In this document: positions 1 to 7,576 of the stretch, piece after piece
Position numbering within the stretch: the first letter of the stretch is position 1
Layout: every line of letters begins with the position of its first letter
NCBI GenBank assembly: GCA_046331625.1
Contig: JAXLQL010000007.1
Coordinates: 334,432-398,431 of the forward strand
From: JAXLQL01 sp046331625
GTDB lineage: Bacteria; Acidobacteriota; Terriglobia; Bryobacterales; Bryobacteraceae
Direction: 5' to 3'
Length of the DNA: 64,000 nucleotides
Notes under the pieces: model-generated
Told to the model about the DNA's origin: nothing
The model's input: only the letters and a program-made list of their open reading frames with translations
Database searches by the model: none
Position numbers and translations under genes: made by a program

Positions 1-1013
1 TGCTCACGCGCGACAAAGTCGAAGAGAATTGCGAAGGCATCCGAAAGCAGCTCTCGCGGTTCCTCGATCTATCGACACCAGATCACGGCCTCCTCCTGAA
101 CAATGCGGATTGGCTCTGCTCGCTCGAACTGCTGGCCTTCCTGCGCGACATCGGCAAGCATTTCTCCGTCAACGAGATGATCAAGCGCGACTCGGTTCGC
201 ATGCGCCTGGAAGAGCGCGATCAGGGAATCTCGTACACCGAGTTCAGCTACATGCTGCTGCAAGCCTACGATTTTCTCTACCTCGCGCAGCACTACGGAT
301 GCACCGTGCAGATGGGCGGCAGCGACCAGTGGGGCAACATCCTCTCCGGAGCCGACCTGATCCGCCGCATTCTGGGCGAGCGCGCCGAAGGCATCACGTT
401 TCCCCTGCTCACTACGTCCACCGGCAAGAAGTTCGGCAAGACCGAAGAAGGCGCCGTGTGGCTCGATCCGGACCTCACCAGTCCGTATCAGATGTATCAA
501 TATTGGATCCAGACCGCCGACGCCGACGTGGTGGCGTACCTGAAGCTGTTCACGTTCCTCGGGCCCGCCGAAATCGACGAACTGGCGGCCACGGTGATCG
601 CGAAGCCCGAGGCGCGGGCCGCCCAGAAGGCACTGGCGTCGGACTGCACGCGGATCGTGCACGGTGGCGAGGCAGTTGCCGCGGTAGAACAAGCAACGCA
701 GATTTTGTTTGGCTCCGCGGACTTGGTCCCGGACCGCGCGACGATCGATCTGCTGGCTCGCGAAGTGCCCTCGTCACGCATCCCGCGCAGCGAGCTCGAG
801 GCTGGAATTCCCATGCTGGATCTGCTCGTCCGCACTCGACTCGCGGAAAGCAAGGGCGCGGCTCGCAAGCTGCTCGAAGGCGGTGGAGTCTACATCAACA
901 ACCGGCGTCAGGATGCCAACCGCAAAGCGATCAGTACGGCGGACGTCGTGTGGCCGCAGGCGGTTCTGCTGCGTTCCGGCAAGAAGAGTTATCACTTGGT
1001 CCGCGTGGAATAA
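1..1013 (+). CDS. tyrS: Tyrosyl-tRNA synthetase, 5'-truncated by the window edge
   Basis: Class I aminoacyl-tRNA synthetase that charges tRNA-Tyr in the cytoplasm. The reading frame is open from base 3 and runs 336 residues to a TAA at 1011-1013. Families of this kind are about 400-420 residues, so roughly 70-80 N-terminal residues, including the HIGH-type motif, lie outside the window. Visible family marks are the tyrosine-pocket segment GGSDQWGN (about nt 316-339), the KMSKS-equivalent KFGKT (about nt 430-444), and a C-terminal S4 RNA-binding domain (about nt 815-1000, with RTRLAESKGAARKLLEGGGV). The coding sequence looks intact. It ends six bases before a convergent gene. Confidence 0.97.
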   Translation, partial: LTRDKVEENCEGIRKQLSRFLDLSTPDHGLLLNNADWLCSLELLAFLRDIGKHFSVNEMIKRDSVRMRLEERDQGISYTEFSYMLLQAYDFLYLAQHYGCTVQMGGSDQWGNILSGADLIRRILGERAEGITFPLLTTSTGKKFGKTEEGAVWLDPDLTSPYQMYQYWIQTADADVVAYLKLFTFLGPAEIDELAATVIAKPEARAAQKALASDCTRIVHGGEAVAAVEQATQILFGSADLVPDRATIDLLAREVPSSRIPRSELEAGIPMLDLLVRTRLAESKGAARKLLEGGGVYINNRRQDANRKAISTADVVWPQAVLLRSGKKSYHLVRVE

Positions 1014-1019
1014 CGGCGC

Positions 1020-1544
1020 TCATCGAGGCCCCTTCTCGCCCACCACCCACAGATAAATCTTCCGCCCCTGGAAATCCACCGTCTTCGTCGGCTTCCAATC
1101 TCCCATGTCGAAGTTGTGCGAGACGATCCTCGTCCCCGGCTTCAGTTCCGCCAAAAGCTTCGGCCGCAGCTTGAGGTTCACGCTCGTCAGCAGATAGAGC
1201 GTCACCACGTTGGCCGCCCGGAAATCGGCTTCGAACAGATCTTTCTCGAGAAAGCGCGTCTTCTCGCTCACGCCCGCTGTCTTGGCGTTCTCATTGGCTT
1301 CGCGGATCCGGTTCGGATCGATATCGATGCCCACCGCATTGGCGCCGAATTCCTTGGCGGCCATGATGACGATCCGGCCGTCACCGCAACCCAGGTCATA
1401 GACAGTGTCGCCCTTCTTCACCTGCGCGACCTCCAGCATCTTGTGCACCACCTCTTGCGGAGTCGGCACGTAGGGAACGTCGTAGAGATAGTCGTCTTGG
1501 GCAAACAGCGAAACAGCCGCGAAGGCCAGAAGCAGGAAGCGCAT
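1020..1544 (-). CDS. Secreted SAM-dependent methyltransferase
   Basis: 174-residue protein with a Rossmann-type class I methyltransferase fold. Motif I is DLGCGDGR at about residues 50-57, and the acidic motif II GIDIDPNR at about 72-79 should bind the ribose of SAM. The first 16 residues (MRFLLLAFAAVSLFAQ) are a clear Sec signal peptide, so the enzyme is predicted to be exported. This is unusual for a SAM enzyme but common in acidobacterial proteins of this family. The substrate cannot be told. The gene converges on tyrS and is divergent from the M20 peptidase, whose start lies 31 bp away, so the two share a very short promoter region. Confidence 0.8.
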   Translation of the reverse strand: MRFLLLAFAAVSLFAQDDYLYDVPYVPTPQEVVHKMLEVAQVKKGDTVYDLGCGDGRIVIMAAKEFGANAVGIDIDPNRIREANENAKTAGVSEKTRFLEKDLFEADFRAANVVTLYLLTSVNLKLRPKLLAELKPGTRIVSHNFDMGDWKPTKTVDFQGRKIYLWVVGEKGPR

Positions 1545-1575
1545 CGGGATCTCCCAGGCACGCTATTGTAGCTCC

Positions 1576-3024
1576 ATGCGCGTGGCGGTGTTGTTGCTGG
1601 CCGGAGCTTCCATGCTTCTGGCGGATTCGGGAGCAGCCGCGAAGGCGGCGCGCGCTTGGCGCGAAGGGCACTCACAGGCGATTCTCGACGAGTTCGCTGC
1701 CTTGCTCGCGATCCCCAACGTGGCGCGCAATCGCGAGGACATGCTGCGCAACGCCGCGGCCATCGAAGCCACGTTCGCGCGGCGTGGCGTGAAGCTCGAA
1801 CGGCTCGCGGGCGAGGGTGGGCCGCCTCCGCTGTTCGGCGAGATCCGCACACCCGGAGCCACGCGTACGGTCATGTTCTATGTTCACTATGACGGTCAGC
1901 CGGTGGATCCGCCGATGTGGAAAGTGACGCAGCCATTCACGCCCGTGATCCGCGATGGCCGCATCTGGGCGCGCTCGGCGTCTGACGACAAGGCTCCGCT
2001 CATCGCCTTCGCCACCGCGCTCGACGCTCTGCACGCGGCGGGTGTGGCGATGCGATCGAATGTGAAGTTCTTCTTCGATGGCGAAGAGGAGGCCGGCTCG
2101 CCGCACATCGGCCAGGTGGCCGCCGCGAATCGAACAAAACTCCGCGCCGATGTTTGGGTGTTCTGCGACGGTCCGGTGCATCAAAGCCGGCGGCAGCAGA
2201 TCGTGTTCGGAGCGCGCGGCTCGACATCGCTCGACCTCACCGTCTACGGACCGCGCCGCGAACTCCACTCCGGCCACTACGGCAATTGGGCGCCGAACCC
2301 GGCCATGATGCTCGCGCAGTTGCTCGCTTCCATGAAAGACGAAGAGACCGGCCGCGTCCTCGTGAAAGGATTCTATGACGGTGTGGCGCCGCTCACCGAA
2401 TCCGAGATGCGGGCCATCGCGGACTCGCCGAACATGGACGCCGAGTTGAAGCGCGAGTTGTGGATCTCGAAGACCGAAGGCGACGGCCAGCGGCTCGACA
2501 CGCTGATCAATCAACCGGCCCTCAACATCCAAGGGATCTCGAGCGCGGGCGTGGGCGCCGAAATGCGCAACGTGATTCCGGACCGCGCGCGAGCCGGCAT
2601 CGGCATCCGATTGGTGAAGGGGACGCACTGGCGCACGATGCAGGACCGTGTGATGGCGCACGTGCGGTCGCGCGATTGGTTCGTGACGGAGAACGAGCCC
2701 ACCGAGGCCGAGCGGATGACTCACGCGAAGGTGTGCCGCATCGTCCGCCGCGAAGGCTATGATGCTGTGCGTGCGCCGATGGATTCCGATGTCGCGCGGA
2801 TGGTGGTGAAGGCGGTGGAGGCTGCGCGAGGAAGCGTCATCAAGCTGCCGACGCTCGGGGGAAGCTTGCCGATCGCGCCGATTGAGGAAGTCTTGCACAC
2901 GCCGGTGATCGTGGTGCCGATCGCCAATCACGACAACAACCAGCACGCGCACGACGAAAACATCCGGCTGGAAAACCTGTGGGATGCAATCGAGACAATG
3001 GCGGCGATGCTCGCGATGGAGTGA
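1576..3024 (+). CDS. M20 family metallopeptidase, exported
   Basis: 482 residues with an N-terminal signal peptide of about 17-20 residues. M20/M25/M40 peptidases use two zinc ions to cleave dipeptides or acylated amino acids. The family marks are visible in order: HYDGQPVD near residue 104 (zinc histidine followed by the catalytic-acid aspartate), SDDKA near 137 (bridging aspartate), and DGEEEAGS near 168-175 (general-base glutamate and zinc ligand). A dimerisation segment follows around residues 215-370. A C-terminal NHDNNQHAHDEN stretch supplies the last zinc histidine. Length and motif spacing match carnosinase-like M20 enzymes. The start codon ATG sits directly after the short divergent intergenic region. 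Confidence 0.88.
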   Translation: MRVAVLLLAGASMLLADSGAAAKAARAWREGHSQAILDEFAALLAIPNVARNREDMLRNAAAIEATFARRGVKLERLAGEGGPPPLFGEIRTPGATRTVMFYVHYDGQPVDPPMWKVTQPFTPVIRDGRIWARSASDDKAPLIAFATALDALHAAGVAMRSNVKFFFDGEEEAGSPHIGQVAAANRTKLRADVWVFCDGPVHQSRRQQIVFGARGSTSLDLTVYGPRRELHSGHYGNWAPNPAMMLAQLLASMKDEETGRVLVKGFYDGVAPLTESEMRAIADSPNMDAELKRELWISKTEGDGQRLDTLINQPALNIQGISSAGVGAEMRNVIPDRARAGIGIRLVKGTHWRTMQDRVMAHVRSRDWFVTENEPTEAERMTHAKVCRIVRREGYDAVRAPMDSDVARMVVKAVEAARGSVIKLPTLGGSLPIAPIEEVLHTPVIVVPIANHDNNQHAHDENIRLENLWDAIETMAAMLAME

Positions 3025-3031
3025 TCCTCGC

Positions 3032-3946
3032 CTATCGGTGACCCGCCGGGAGATACTGATTCAGCCAGGCAATCATCTCGCCGAGGTAATCCGGCACCGG
3101 ACTCACCGCGCCCTGGAACGTCGGCCCGTGACCGCCTCCCTTCACTCGAATCAGCTTCACCGTCACGTTCGCCTTCCGCAGCGCAGCCTCGAAGATTTCG
3201 GATTGGCTGAACGGCACGGTCTTGTCCGCGTCGCCGTGGAGCAGGAGAAACGGGGGATCGTCGGGCGAGACATGGGTCACCGGAGATGCTTCTACGTGCT
3301 GCTTCTGCTCGGCCGAGCCGGGGTCGGCTGGGTTCGCCGGGAAACCGAACAGCGGAATAATGCGCAGGCCATCGGTACTCAGCCGCGGAAGATCGAGCGG
3401 CGCCGCGCGAGCCACGACGCATTGCACTCGCGCACTTTCCCGATTCACCGGATCCGGGTCATTGAGGTTGCCTTTTCCATCCATCGTGCCGAGGAGACTC
3501 ACCAAGTGGCCGCCCGAGGAGCCGCCCACGGCGCCTAGTCGCTCCGCATCGACGCCGTACTGCCGCGCATGGTGCCGGATGAAGCGCACGGCTCGCTGCA
3601 CGTCTTCCACCTGCGCCGGATATCGGAACCGGGGCGCGGCCCTGTGGTTGATGGCAAAAACCGTGTATCCCGCCTGGACCAGCGGAGTCCCGTAGATCCG
3701 CGTCTGCTCGCCATCTTTGAGCGGCGCGGCGCCAACGCTCAAAGGGGCGCTCCAACCACTGCCGTGAATGAACACGACGCCATAGCCGTTGGGCCGTTCC
3801 GGTCGGTACACATCCATCACCAGCGCCAAGCCGGAGTACATTCCGAACACCACGTTGCGTTCCACTTTGTGGGCAGGAATGGCGTCCGCGGCGAAAACGC
3901 TGCTGGCGGCAAGCAGGAGCGGGATCCACGTCGAGCGATTGAGCAT
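3032..3946 (-). CDS. Secreted alpha/beta hydrolase (esterase-like)
   Basis: 304 residues from the ATG at 3946, chosen because it is followed at once by a signal peptide (MLNRSTWIPLLLAASSVFAA). The same frame can be extended upstream to a GTG at 4015, but that adds a non-signal tail. The oxyanion-hole segment HGSGW is at about residue 61 and the nucleophile elbow GGSSGG at about 141-146. An aspartate in HGDADKTVP and a histidine in GGGHGP complete the triad. This places it among the BD-FAE/HSL-like carboxylesterases. The substrate is unknown. It is convergent with the M20 peptidase gene, with seven bases between the stops. Confidence 0.85.
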   Translation of the reverse strand: MLNRSTWIPLLLAASSVFAADAIPAHKVERNVVFGMYSGLALVMDVYRPERPNGYGVVFIHGSGWSAPLSVGAAPLKDGEQTRIYGTPLVQAGYTVFAINHRAAPRFRYPAQVEDVQRAVRFIRHHARQYGVDAERLGAVGGSSGGHLVSLLGTMDGKGNLNDPDPVNRESARVQCVVARAAPLDLPRLSTDGLRIIPLFGFPANPADPGSAEQKQHVEASPVTHVSPDDPPFLLLHGDADKTVPFSQSEIFEAALRKANVTVKLIRVKGGGHGPTFQGAVSPVPDYLGEMIAWLNQYLPAGHR

Positions 3947-4028
3947 CGACGTGTATTCTAGCGGATGGATCGGGCAGGCCGCCGCTGCCGTAGTTCCGCT
4001 GCCGCAGTTCCGCACCTGTTCCCCGGGT

Positions 4029-4055
4029 TGTCACAAACGGGATCGTTCGTTCGTC
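4029..4055 (+). promoter_or_regulatory. Predicted ECF41-type promoter
   Basis: The sequence shows TGTCACA at 4029-4035 and CGTC at 4052-4055, separated by exactly 16 bases. As I recall it, this is the published ECF41 consensus (TGTCACA, about 16 bases, CGTC). The downstream genes are a CMD-family gene and an ECF41 sigma factor, so autoregulation is the natural reading. The -10 element lies only 11 bases before the ATG at 4067, implying a very short leader. That is a mild oddity. No strong Shine-Dalgarno sequence is visible. Confidence 0.7.
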
Positions 4056-4066
4056 TCCCCTCTGCA

Positions 4067-4648
4067 ATGAGAATCGACCCAATCACCCCGCAACGGGCGG
4101 GTTTCTTCACCCGTCTGTGGTTTCGCATGATGCGCGCAGGCGTCGGCCAGGTAACCGGCAAAGCCGTCTTGCCCGAGTCGGTGCAAATCGTCGCGCATCA
4201 ACCCGCGCTCGCTTGGGGAACCACCCTGATGGAAGCCGCGCAATCCCAAATGTCCTCGCTCCCACCACGCGTGAAGGCGCTGGCCGGATACGCTACCGCA
4301 CGCATGATCGGGTGCCCGTTTTGAATCGACATCGGCGCGGCCGTGGGCCTGCGCGCGGGGTTGACGGAACGACAGATGCTCGAGCTTTTCGACTTCGAGC
4401 AATCGCCGGAGTTCGACGATGTGCAGAAGGCCGTGATCCGGCTGGCCAAGGCGATGTGCGAGACGCCGAGCCGGCCAAGCGATGCGCTGGTCACGGAGAT
4501 GCGGCGATACTTCACAGACCGGCAACTGGTGGAACTCGTCTCTGCAATTGCATGGGAGAATTATCGAGCACGCTTCAATCGCGTATTCGGCGTGGAAGCG
4601 GCTGGATTCATGGAGACCGCCTCACATGGACAGACAACAAGCGTTTGA
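4067..4648 (+). CDS. CMD/AhpD-family protein with in-frame TGA at the active-site Cys (probable selenoprotein)
   Basis: Read through one TGA, this is a 193-residue carboxymuconolactone-decarboxylase-like protein. CMD/AhpD proteins act as peroxidase or disulfide-exchange partners through a CxxC motif in a motif of the type GCPFC(I/V)D. Here the sequence reads IGCPF-TGA-IDIG, so the stop triplet (4322-4324, codon 86) sits exactly where the second catalytic cysteine belongs. The 107 codons after it stay in frame and keep typical family sequence (IAWENYRARFNR). A hairpin follows the TGA (see separate entry). The gene overlaps the sigma-factor start by 23 nt, consistent with translation continuing past the TGA. 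ECF41 genes are known neighbours of CMD genes. Alternative: a recent nonsense mutation or a base-call error (TGC or TGT to TGA). Confidence 0.75.
4322..4354 (+). promoter_or_regulatory. SECIS-like hairpin downstream of the in-frame TGA
   Basis: Ten bases after TGA (4322-4324) a stem forms between 4335-4342 and 4346-4354. GCGC pairs with GCGC (4335-4338/4351-4354) and GGCC with GGCC (4339-4342/4346-4349). One T is bulged at 4350 and the apical loop is GTG at 4343-4345. Bacterial SECIS elements are small hairpins inside the coding region with a GU in the loop, which lies roughly 16-37 nt after the UGA. Here the loop begins 18 nt after it. A bulged U also occurs in the E. coli fdhF element, though on the other side of the stem. 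Chance pairing in GC-rich DNA is possible. Confidence 0.55.
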
Positions 4649-5528
4649 ACAGGAACGCTCGAAATTGTTCGGGATCGCCTATCGCATGCTCGGCTCGCCG
4701 GCTGACGCCGAAGACATGGTGCAGGAGTGCTGGCTGCGTTGGCAGGCGGCCGATGCCGCCGGAGTCCGCACGCCCGGCGCTTTTCTCGCGACCGTGGTGA
4801 CACGGCTCTGCCTCGACCATCTCCGCTCGGCCGAGGTGGCGCGCAAGGAGTACATCGGCCCGTGGCTGCCCGAGCCGATCGCCACGCCGGCCGATGCGGG
4901 CGAGATCGCTGATTCGCTCTCGTACGCGTTCCTGGTGATGCTGCAATCGCTCTCACCGGCCGAGCGCGCGGTGTTCCTGATGCGCGAAGTGTTCGACTAT
5001 GACTATTCCGAGATCGCCGCCGCGCTCGGGACGAGCGAAGCGAACTGCCGCAAGATGCTCGAACGCGCGAAGATGCACGCTGCGGCGAAGCGCCCGCGAT
5101 TCACCGTCTCCCGGGACCAGCACGCCGCCCTGCTCGGCGATTTCGGGCGGGCGTGTGCCTCAGGCGATCTCGACGGACTGATGCTTGTGCTGGCTTCGAA
5201 CGCGGCGCTCTATTCCGATGGCGGCGGGAAGGCGAAGGCCGCGCTGAATCCGATCCATGGCGCCGATCGCGTGGCGCGTTTCATGCTCGGCATCATGCCC
5301 AAAGCGCCGCAAGGCATGGTGGTGGATCTTGCGATGCTCAACGGGCGGCCGGCGTTTGTGTCGCGCGTCGATGGCCGCGTTCACTCGATGTTGCTGATCG
5401 AACCCGATGACGAAGGCCGCATCGCGACGGTGTACATCGTCGCGAATCCGGACAAGCTCGTGGGTGGAGTTAGGCCCGGAAAAAGCAAAACGACCGAGAG
5501 TCCCTCGGCCGCTGATGATTGCGAATGA
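4626..5528 (+). CDS. ECF41 family RNA polymerase sigma factor with C-terminal SnoaL-like domain
   Basis: 300 residues from the ATG at 4626, which overlaps the upstream CMD gene by 23 nt. Region sigma-2 spans about residues 8-72 (RSKLFGIAYRMLGSPADAEDMVQECWLRW). Region sigma-4 spans about 105-155 (SPAERAVFLMREVFDYDYSEIAAAL). All three hallmark motifs of group ECF41 are present: WLPEP in the linker (80-84), DGGGK (198-202) and NPDKL (274-278) in the SnoaL-like extension. Known members are controlled by this extension rather than by an anti-sigma factor, and none is visible here. The last 15 or so residues are encoded by what looks like the old terminator of a duplicated tRNA-Pro, so the natural C-terminus may have been changed by the island next door. 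Confidence 0.93.
   Translation: MDRQQAFEQERSKLFGIAYRMLGSPADAEDMVQECWLRWQAADAAGVRTPGAFLATVVTRLCLDHLRSAEVARKEYIGPWLPEPIATPADAGEIADSLSYAFLVMLQSLSPAERAVFLMREVFDYDYSEIAAALGTSEANCRKMLERAKMHAAAKRPRFTVSRDQHAALLGDFGRACASGDLDGLMLVLASNAALYSDGGGKAKAALNPIHGADRVARFMLGIMPKAPQGMVVDLAMLNGRPAFVSRVDGRVHSMLLIEPDDEGRIATVYIVANPDKLVGGVRPGKSKTTESPSAADDCE
5480..5510 (-). terminator. Remnant intrinsic terminator beside the left tRNA-Pro fragment
   Basis: On the minus strand a stem (5504-5510 with 5492-5498, one G-T pair) is followed by a run rich in T. The same arrangement lies behind the intact tRNA-Pro at 8105-8141, so this is the duplicated tRNA terminator. It now lies inside the 3' end of the sigma-factor gene. 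Confidence 0.5.
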
Positions 5529-5579
5529 ATGGTCGGGGCGAGTGGATTCGAACCACCGGCCTCCTGGTCCCGAACCAGG
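5515..5579. repeat. Left att-like repeat: 3' half of tRNA-Pro
   Basis: 65 bp that match 8146-8210 at all but one position (G5559 against A8190), in the same orientation and 2631 bp apart. The repeat covers the CCA end, acceptor 3' strand, T arm, variable region and anticodon arm of tRNA-Pro(CGG), plus 15 bases beyond the CCA. The sequence diverges immediately past the anticodon stem, so this is a fragment and not a working tRNA. A duplicated tRNA 3' end is the usual scar of a tyrosine-recombinase integration. The following 5580-5741 holds no gene that I can support. Confidence 0.85.
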
Positions 5580-5741
5580 ATTCGGGGCCTCGGTCAGATG
5601 GCGAGTGATTGCGCTGGGTCTGGCGCTATGTGCTCTTGTTTTCTATTGCTTGCGGAGGGTTGGCGATTGGGCGCGGTGGCCGGTGGCAGTAGGTGGATGC
5701 GCGGCGTGGACATAGTATTGAGCATAGGTTTTGGCGTGTCC

Positions 5742-7205
5742 CTAGTCATCGTCGGCGCTCAAACGGAGTTTGCTAAAGATGTCCTGGGGCGAGTCGGGTT
5801 GAAGTGCCCATCGGTAAGCAGGATGGATCTCCCAGTCGAAGCCGAAGTCCACGAAACTGGAGGAGAGATACCGACTCTCCTCAAAGTACTTTCTGATGAT
5901 CCCGTCCGCCCCCTCTTTGCGCGCCGTTAAGAAGTTGATTTTGTAGAGGAACGTTGCCAGGTCCCGCGGCGTAGCGGGTTTTTGACTCGCGAACCGAAAG
6001 GCTCCACTCTGCTCCGCGGACTTCAGTTTCTCGAAGAGGGCCTGAGTAGTATAAACGTAGCCCGCCTGAGTAGTCTTCTCTTTTTTGCTGGGCTTCATGC
6101 TCATGATCAGGCGCTCGACATCAGGCATCTCCGAACGGTACTCGTTTATCGTGTCCTGAATGCGTCCCTCTGAGTATTCAGCAAACACATTTTGGAAGTT
6201 CGCAGTTCCAATCTTGTTCTTGTTCGCCGCCGCCGCATCCTTGGCCGCCAAAGTAAGAAGCTTAACCAAGTCCCGTGGGCGCTTTCGAATTAAGGACATC
6301 AGCACGCGGTAGGTTGGCGCATTTGCCCAATGGCCGCTACCAATGTACGTAGAATCCATCACCGGATCGAGGTATCGCGCGAGAACGTGTTGGCGGGTGG
6401 AAAGCAACTGGGATTCATTCACTCCGCGGCCAAAGAACGTCTCAATCCGCTTAACGAGCAACACCAGAATCTCGTGATTTGACCAGCGCTGCCAAACGAC
6501 GGATCCTTCCAGCTTGTCCGTCGATTCGTCCGCCGTGCGAACCAAGTAGTACACGTCTGAGCGCAAGCCAATTTTGAAAAACAACTGCGGGTTGTCGTTG
6601 CTTAGATCCCGAACAGCGTTAAGCAATGCGGACAGGCGCTTTACGTCTTCCTTTTTCCCCTCCCATCCGCGATCCAAATCATCCAAGTATACCGTTATCC
6701 GATTGCTTTTCAGAAACTTGTCGAGCAGCACGTTTTTCGCAAGACTCGTGTCGACCTTTAGACGATCCTTTAGCGAACCGGCGAGGAAATCGAGGATCCG
6801 CACGGAGGCGGTTTGGGCGGACCGAGCTATTCCTGATCGATCCATTCCGAACTCCGCAAGTGCTTTGTTCGTGATGATTTCTGCTAGCCCCTCCTTCCAA
6901 GCACGGATCGCGAGGAGGAAGTCGGACACATCTTTTCCGACAGCCGCGATGTCGTCCGGGCGGATCAGAATCGGAAGCAAGCCATTGGCTCGATCCTCTT
7001 CAATTGAGATCTTGAACAAAGCCGATTTCCCGATGCCTTTATGGCCGACAACGATGCGCAAAGGAAGTGCCGCCGTAACCTCCCGATAAATAGCATTCTT
7101 GACGTAGTACTCCTTGAGTCGTGCCGGATTCTCATCATCTGCGGCCTCGTGCCCGAAAAGGCGTTGCACAGTGACGGGATCAAACGCAATTGTCCTCGAT
7201 GCCAT
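5742..7205 (-). CDS. P-loop ATPase, Sll1717-like family
   Basis: 487-residue cytoplasmic protein. Walker A is GHKGIGKS at residues 54-61 and Walker B is YLDDLDRG at 173-180. An N-terminal stretch (LKEYYVKNAIYREV) leads into the P-loop, as in the family annotated as 'P-loop ATPase, Sll1717 family'. The rest is mostly helical and basic, with no membrane segment and no recognisable effector domain. Such KAP/STAND-like ATPases are often found in islands, and some related ATPases act in phage defence, but no function is established for this one. It is the main cargo of the tRNA-Pro element and is read toward the left repeat. Codon use is more A/T-rich than in the flanking genes. The fold call is firm and the role unknown. 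Confidence 0.72.
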   Translation of the reverse strand: MASRTIAFDPVTVQRLFGHEAADDENPARLKEYYVKNAIYREVTAALPLRIVVGHKGIGKSALFKISIEEDRANGLLPILIRPDDIAAVGKDVSDFLLAIRAWKEGLAEIITNKALAEFGMDRSGIARSAQTASVRILDFLAGSLKDRLKVDTSLAKNVLLDKFLKSNRITVYLDDLDRGWEGKKEDVKRLSALLNAVRDLSNDNPQLFFKIGLRSDVYYLVRTADESTDKLEGSVVWQRWSNHEILVLLVKRIETFFGRGVNESQLLSTRQHVLARYLDPVMDSTYIGSGHWANAPTYRVLMSLIRKRPRDLVKLLTLAAKDAAAANKNKIGTANFQNVFAEYSEGRIQDTINEYRSEMPDVERLIMSMKPSKKEKTTQAGYVYTTQALFEKLKSAEQSGAFRFASQKPATPRDLATFLYKINFLTARKEGADGIIRKYFEESRYLSSSFVDFGFDWEIHPAYRWALQPDSPQDIFSKLRLSADDD

Positions 7206-7251
7206 GACCCTAAGTGTAACCCAACCCCCTCAACGCCGAAATCGATTCGCG

Positions 7252-7566
7252 CTAGGCAACTCGACGCGATGGTGACTTGATCCGAAAGTCGACCTCCAGG
7301 CCTGCATCGCAGAGCATGTTCACCAAGGTGTCCAGCGAGAACCGGCTGATCTTCCCGCGTGTCAGATCCGAGATCCGCGGCTGACTGACCTTCAGGCGCT
7401 TGGCGGCGTCTGCTTGAGTCAGTCCTTCTTTTTCGATGAACTTCCGAAGCGCCGTCATCATCTGGGACCGGAGCCGTAAATTGCGGGATTCGGCGGGCGA
7501 GAAACCGAGGTCGGTGAAAACGTCGCCGCTTCCCATCGTGATCGTCGTATCGATCATGGTTTTCAT
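7252..7566 (-). CDS. XRE-family antitoxin (HigA-like), copy 1
   Basis: 104 residues. A helix-turn-helix of the XRE type lies at about residues 51-85 (GLTQADAAKRLKVSQPRISDLTRGK). The N-terminal part matches the paralogue at 8327-8629, including VFTDLGFSPAE. The order toxin then antitoxin on the same strand, ten bases apart, is the HigBA arrangement. Antitoxins of this type bind both the toxin and the operon promoter. The partner toxin (7577-7917) appears frameshifted, so this may be an orphaned antitoxin that persists as a DNA-binding protein. Confidence 0.8.
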   Translation of the reverse strand: MKTMIDTTITMGSGDVFTDLGFSPAESRNLRLRSQMMTALRKFIEKEGLTQADAAKRLKVSQPRISDLTRGKISRFSLDTLVNMLCDAGLEVDFRIKSPSRRVA

Positions 7567-7576
7567 GGCTCTCTCC

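Noticed and set aside
1672..2952. Long minus-strand frame opposite the M20 peptidase, and similar antisense frames under the VCBS, TonB, PQQ and amidohydrolase genes
   Set aside because: Histidine/arginine/valine-rich composition typical of shadow frames in high-GC DNA; the opposite strand has clear family motifs.
4322..4324. Treating the TGA as a simple nonsense mutation that ends a CMD pseudogene
   Set aside because: Position at the catalytic cysteine, preserved downstream family sequence, a hairpin in the right place and overlap with the sigma gene make readthrough as Sec more likely. The alternative remains open until Sec genes are checked.
5530..5579. Second tRNA-Pro gene
   Set aside because: Only the 3' 50 nt are present; the D arm and 5' acceptor strand are missing and the sequence diverges past the anticodon stem.
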